Below are positions 23,090-25,938 of a stretch of DNA of 25,938 nucleotides, in pieces (the stretch's first letter is position 1; every line of letters begins with the position of its first letter). A program made the position numbers and the translations under genes. Location: assembly GCA_945870925.1 (NCBI GenBank), contig CAMBTZ010000003.1, positions 1-25,938 on the forward strand, written 5' to 3'. Source of the DNA: Chlamydia trachomatis (GTDB lineage: Bacteria; Chlamydiota; Chlamydiia; Chlamydiales; 2-12-FULL-49-11). The notes beneath the pieces were generated by a model. It had not been told where the DNA came from. It saw only the letters and a list, made by a program, of their open reading frames with translations, and did no database searches.

Positions 23090-24451
23090 ATGAAAAAAAT
23101 ACTAATTGCTAACCGAGGAGAAATTGCTGTCAGGATTATTAGAGCCTGTCATGATTTGGGGATTTCTACCGTCGCCGTCTATTCGGAGGCTGATCGCGAA
23201 GCACTTCACGTCCTACATGCTGACGAAGCTATCTGTATAGGTGCCCCACAATCAACTCTTTCCTATTTAAAAGTTCCAGCTATTTTAGCTGCGTGTGAAA
23301 TTACAGGGGCCGATGCAATTCATCCTGGATATGGATTTTTAAGCGAAAATGCAAAATTTGCATCGATTTGCGAAAATTGTGATATTGTTTTTATTGGACC
23401 TAATTCGGCGTCTATTTCTTTGCTTGGTGATAAAGCGAAAGCAAAAGAGATAGCAAAAAAAGTTAAGTGCCCGATTATCCTTGGCTCTAATGGAATTGTG
23501 CATGACGTAGAGGAGGCTCTTAGGGAAGCTGCTAAGATTGGATACCCTATATTTATTAAGGCAACTGCCGGTGGTGGCGGAAAAGGTATACGAATAGCAA
23601 ATGACCGTGAAGATTTTTTGCGCATGTTTGAGCAAGCGCGTACCGAAGCTGAAAATTCATTTGGAAATCCGAGTGTCTATCTAGAAAAAATGATTGTTAA
23701 CCCTCGCCATATTGAGATTCAAATTTTAGGTGATAAACATGGAAACTATGTCCACCTTGGTGAGCGAGATTGTTCAATTCAGCGAAGAAGACAAAAACTT
23801 ATTGAAGAGAGCCCAAGCCCTATGCTCTCTGCTAGTATGCGAAAAAAAATGGGTGATGCAGCTGTTCGAATTGTTAAAGCAGCAGGATATCATGGGGTTG
23901 GAACAGTAGAATTTCTCCTTGATGAAGCTGGCAATTTCTACTTTATGGAAGTAAATACACGAATTCAGGTAGAGCATACAGTGACAGAAGAAATTACCGG
24001 CATTGATCTTGTTACGGAACAAATTCGAGTAGCACGTGGCGAAAAACTAGGTTACAAACAGGATGATATAAAATTTCAGGGACATGTTATCCAATTTCGG
24101 GTAAATGCTGAAGACCCGCATAATAATTTTACGCCATCACCCGGTAAACTTGAATATTTCATTCCAAGTAGCGGACCTCATGTAAGAGTTGATAGCGCTT
24201 GTTATACAGGTTATCATATTCCCCCTTATTACGATTCAATGATTGCAAAATTGATTGTCAGGGGTGCTACAAGGGAAGAGGCGATAGCTCGAGCAAAAAG
24301 AGCCTTAAAAGAGTTTCATGTAGGTGGAATTAAAACAACGATACCTTTTCATAAATATATGTTAAATAACGAAAGATTCCTTTCCGGTAACTATCCAATT
24401 ACCTTTATAGACACACTTATTGCGGAAGGATGCGACTTTACAGAGGAATGA
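23090..24451 (+). CDS. accC: Biotin carboxylase subunit of acetyl-CoA carboxylase
   Basis: ATP-grasp enzyme that carboxylates the biotin on AccB. Features in order: N-terminal ILIANRGEIAVRIIRA (4-19), HPGYGFLSEN (78-87), the glycine-rich ATP loop KATAGGGGKGIR (157-168), ERDCSIQRRRQK (about 228-239), and the metal/catalytic segment FMEVNTRIQVEH (about 284-295) ending in VTEEITGIDLV. The 453-residue length is standard. It lies 20 bases after accB, with AGAAGAG as a weak ribosome-binding site, in the classic accB-accC pair. Confidence 0.98.
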   Translation: MKKILIANRGEIAVRIIRACHDLGISTVAVYSEADREALHVLHADEAICIGAPQSTLSYLKVPAILAACEITGADAIHPGYGFLSENAKFASICENCDIVFIGPNSASISLLGDKAKAKEIAKKVKCPIILGSNGIVHDVEEALREAAKIGYPIFIKATAGGGGKGIRIANDREDFLRMFEQARTEAENSFGNPSVYLEKMIVNPRHIEIQILGDKHGNYVHLGERDCSIQRRRQKLIEESPSPMLSASMRKKMGDAAVRIVKAAGYHGVGTVEFLLDEAGNFYFMEVNTRIQVEHTVTEEITGIDLVTEQIRVARGEKLGYKQDDIKFQGHVIQFRVNAEDPHNNFTPSPGKLEYFIPSSGPHVRVDSACYTGYHIPPYYDSMIAKLIVRGATREEAIARAKRALKEFHVGGIKTTIPFHKYMLNNERFLSGNYPITFIDTLIAEGCDFTEE

Positions 24452-24459
24452 TTAAATAA

Positions 24460-25350
24460 ATGAAAAAAAAGGGCTTAAAAGGGGTGATTTTATCAGGAGG
24501 ACTGGGAACTCGTCTTCTCCCCATAACTTCAGTGACAAGCAAACAACTTCTTCCAGTTTATGATAAACCGATGATTTATTACCCCCTCTCTATTTTAATG
24601 ATGGCAGGAATTAGAGATGTTATGATTGTATCTACATCGCAAGATCTCTACCGTTTTCAGAGATTATTTGAAGATGGCAGCCATTTAGGGCTCAGAATTT
24701 CCTACGGCGTTCAAGAGGAGCCGCAAGGAATTGCTCACGCGCTATTGGTAGCAGAAGGATTTGTTGGAGATGATCATGTTGCTCTTGTTTTAGGAGATAA
24801 TATTTTCTATGCAGAAACCTTGGAAGATACTCTCGATAAAATGAGTATTCCAACTCCCGGTGCTACTGTATTCGGATATGAAGTTCATAGACCTGAGAGA
24901 TATGGCGTCCTTAGATTTGATGAGAGTGGAAAACCTGTTGAGATTTTAGAAAAACCAAAACACCCCCCTTCAAATTATGCAGTTACAGGCCTGTATTTCT
25001 ATGATGATAAAGTAATGAATATATGTAGAACGCTTAAGCCCTCTCACAGAGGTGAGCTTGAAATCACTGATGTTAATAATGCCTACCTTTCCCTCGGCGA
25101 GCTAAGTGTTGTTAAACTCGGCAGAGGTTCTGCCTGGTTTGATTCAGGTACATTTGAAGATCTCCATAAAGCCTCTACCTACGTTCAAATCATCCAAGAA
25201 ACTCACAATATCAAGATTGCTTGTATCGAAGAGATCGCCTATAACCGCGGCTTTATTGAAAAAAACCAGCTCAAGCACCTTGCAGACCTTCACAAGAAAA
25301 GCTCTTATGGCGATTACCTATATAGACTTTTAGAATTGCAGGGCAAATAA
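24460..25350 (+). CDS. rmlA: Glucose-1-phosphate thymidylyltransferase
   Basis: Makes dTDP-glucose from glucose 1-phosphate and dTTP, the first step toward dTDP-rhamnose and related envelope sugars. The nucleotidyltransferase motif is LSGGLGTRLLPIT (11-23), followed by SKQLLPVYDKPMIYYPLSIL (26-45), the VLGDNIFY metal site (about 109-116), and GLYFYDD, RGELEITDVN and GSAWFDSGTF in the C-terminal half. The 296-residue length matches RmlA. No rmlB, rmlC or rmlD is adjacent, so the pathway must be completed elsewhere or the product used differently. It starts 8 bases after accC. The 3' end overlaps the convergent small membrane protein gene by 21 bases. Confidence 0.95.
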   Translation: MKKKGLKGVILSGGLGTRLLPITSVTSKQLLPVYDKPMIYYPLSILMMAGIRDVMIVSTSQDLYRFQRLFEDGSHLGLRISYGVQEEPQGIAHALLVAEGFVGDDHVALVLGDNIFYAETLEDTLDKMSIPTPGATVFGYEVHRPERYGVLRFDESGKPVEILEKPKHPPSNYAVTGLYFYDDKVMNICRTLKPSHRGELEITDVNNAYLSLGELSVVKLGRGSAWFDSGTFEDLHKASTYVQIIQETHNIKIACIEEIAYNRGFIEKNQLKHLADLHKKSSYGDYLYRLLELQGK

Positions 25351-25635
25351 AAGAAATCCAAGCAGCGCTAGAATACCTGCAGTAATACCTAGGAAGGGTT
25401 TTTTTTCTTTATAAGCTACATAAAAAAGTTCTATTGAAACCGCCATTCCAAGTAGTCCAAAAGCTCTATTGTGATCTAAGTTTATCGGTGGATGTGTTCC
25501 AGTAATAATAAAAATTGCGAGCATGGCAGCAGTGATGCCAGATAATTTATGGCTTAACTTTTTTCTTTTTAGAGATTTATAAATATAGTAGGGTGCCCAC
25601 CCTGTAAAAAACAGTGTCATAATTGTATTAAACAT
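25330..25635 (-). CDS. Small integral membrane protein of unknown function
   Basis: A 101-residue protein with about four hydrophobic segments: residues 2-20 (ends WAPYYIYKS), 30-46 (KLSGITAAMLAIFIITG), 58-74 (AFGLLGMAVSIELFYVA) and 80-101 (FLGITAGILALLGFLLFALQ). Positively charged loops (KSLKRKKLSHK, YKEKK) separate them. I do not recognise a family. The ATG comes directly after the TAA of the upstream YitT-like gene with no ribosome-binding site of its own (the preceding bases are C-rich), so reinitiation is the likely mode of translation. Hydrophobic patterning and tight spacing make it a credible gene. Confidence 0.65.
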   Translation of the reverse strand: MFNTIMTLFFTGWAPYYIYKSLKRKKLSHKLSGITAAMLAIFIITGTHPPINLDHNRAFGLLGMAVSIELFYVAYKEKKPFLGITAGILALLGFLLFALQF

Positions 25636-25938
25636 TTAGGGGAGGGTTTTGGATTTTCGTTTTGTGCGGAAAGGCTTGCGGTGGGATTTATGGCTGTAGA
25701 CCACTTCGTAGATATTGCTAATTGAGATGAAGGCTTTTTGGTCGATTTTAAGAATGAGGTCTTTGAGGTCGGCAAGATCAAGACGCTCTACGATGATGTT
25801 TAAGATATTGCGCTCTTCGCCGGAGTAGCCGCCACGACCGTTTGTGATTGTGAGGCCAAGTCCAAGCTCTTCAAGGATGGCTGCGCTTAATTCTTCTGAT
25901 TTTGAGGAAATGACTGATACGCTCTTTATTTCATCGAG
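25636..25938 (-). CDS. YitT-like membrane protein, C-terminal DUF2179 part (partial)
   Basis: The last 100 codons of a gene that continues beyond the right edge, ending with TAA at 25636-25638. The visible part matches the DUF2179 cytoplasmic domain that closes YitT/YebE-type membrane proteins: SKSEELSAAILEELGLGLTI, the GRGGYSGEERNIL core, a VERLDLADLKDLILKIDQ strand-helix, and KAFISISNIYEVVYS, followed by a basic tail (HRKPFRTKRKSK). Family function is poorly defined. G+C in this piece is a little higher than in neighbouring genes. It is followed without a gap by the small membrane protein gene. Confidence 0.8.
   Translation of the reverse strand, partial: LDEIKSVSVISSKSEELSAAILEELGLGLTITNGRGGYSGEERNILNIIVERLDLADLKDLILKIDQKAFISISNIYEVVYSHKSHRKPFRTKRKSKTLP

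Overview
The window reads as chromosome of a member of the phylum Chlamydiota outside the classical Chlamydiaceae (a Parachlamydia/Waddlia/Simkania-type relative). Three things point there. The order malQ - type III chaperone - copN/sctW - sctV - sctU - ychF - truB - rbfA - infB - nusA - rpsA is, from memory, the order of the syntenic block in Chlamydia trachomatis (CT087-CT098). An rpe / efp / accB / accC group matches the CT121-CT124 block. The EF-P is of the unusual chlamydial first-paralogue type. DNA is A+T-rich throughout, except for a G+C-richer scrap at the left edge. Genus assignment is not possible from the window alone.

Layout. 1-1575 is a genomic scrapyard: a G+C-rich unexplained scrap at the edge, a broken GxxExxY gene whose 5' end also exists as an inverted partial copy, and an ISNCY-like transposase broken by a frameshift, an in-frame stop and an internal deletion. 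1580-2644 is a lineage-specific protein with one hydrophobic helix that converges on, and overlaps, malQ. 2634-9138 (minus) is a tightly packed type III secretion operon sctU-sctV-sctW(copN)-chaperone-malQ. 9226-10992 (minus) holds ychF and truB with no ribF between them. An imperfect 37-bp inverted repeat lies between truB and rbfA. 11195-17150 (minus) is the translation/transcription cluster rpsA-nusA-infB-rbfA, with two hairpins between rpsA and nusA.

The strand switches at 17151-17251. Plus-strand genes begin with an aspartokinase catalytic domain that lacks its ACT regulatory domains. It overlaps a 563-residue protein of unknown function whose N-terminus looks ACT-like. A good sigma-70-type promoter at 19708-19736 then starts a compact run rpe-yvcK-HAD phosphatase-efp-accB-accC-rmlA, joining pentose phosphate metabolism, envelope/carbon control, translation, fatty acid synthesis and sugar-nucleotide synthesis. 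Finally a small membrane protein and the C-terminal DUF2179 part of a YitT-like protein lie on the minus strand, converging on rmlA.

The most original signals are the split, feedback-free aspartokinase with its overlapping ACT-like partner, the G.U-compatible inverted repeat between truB and rbfA, the inverted GxxExxY duplication, and the uncharacterised protein beside the type III secretion operon. No tRNA, rRNA or CRISPR array was seen.
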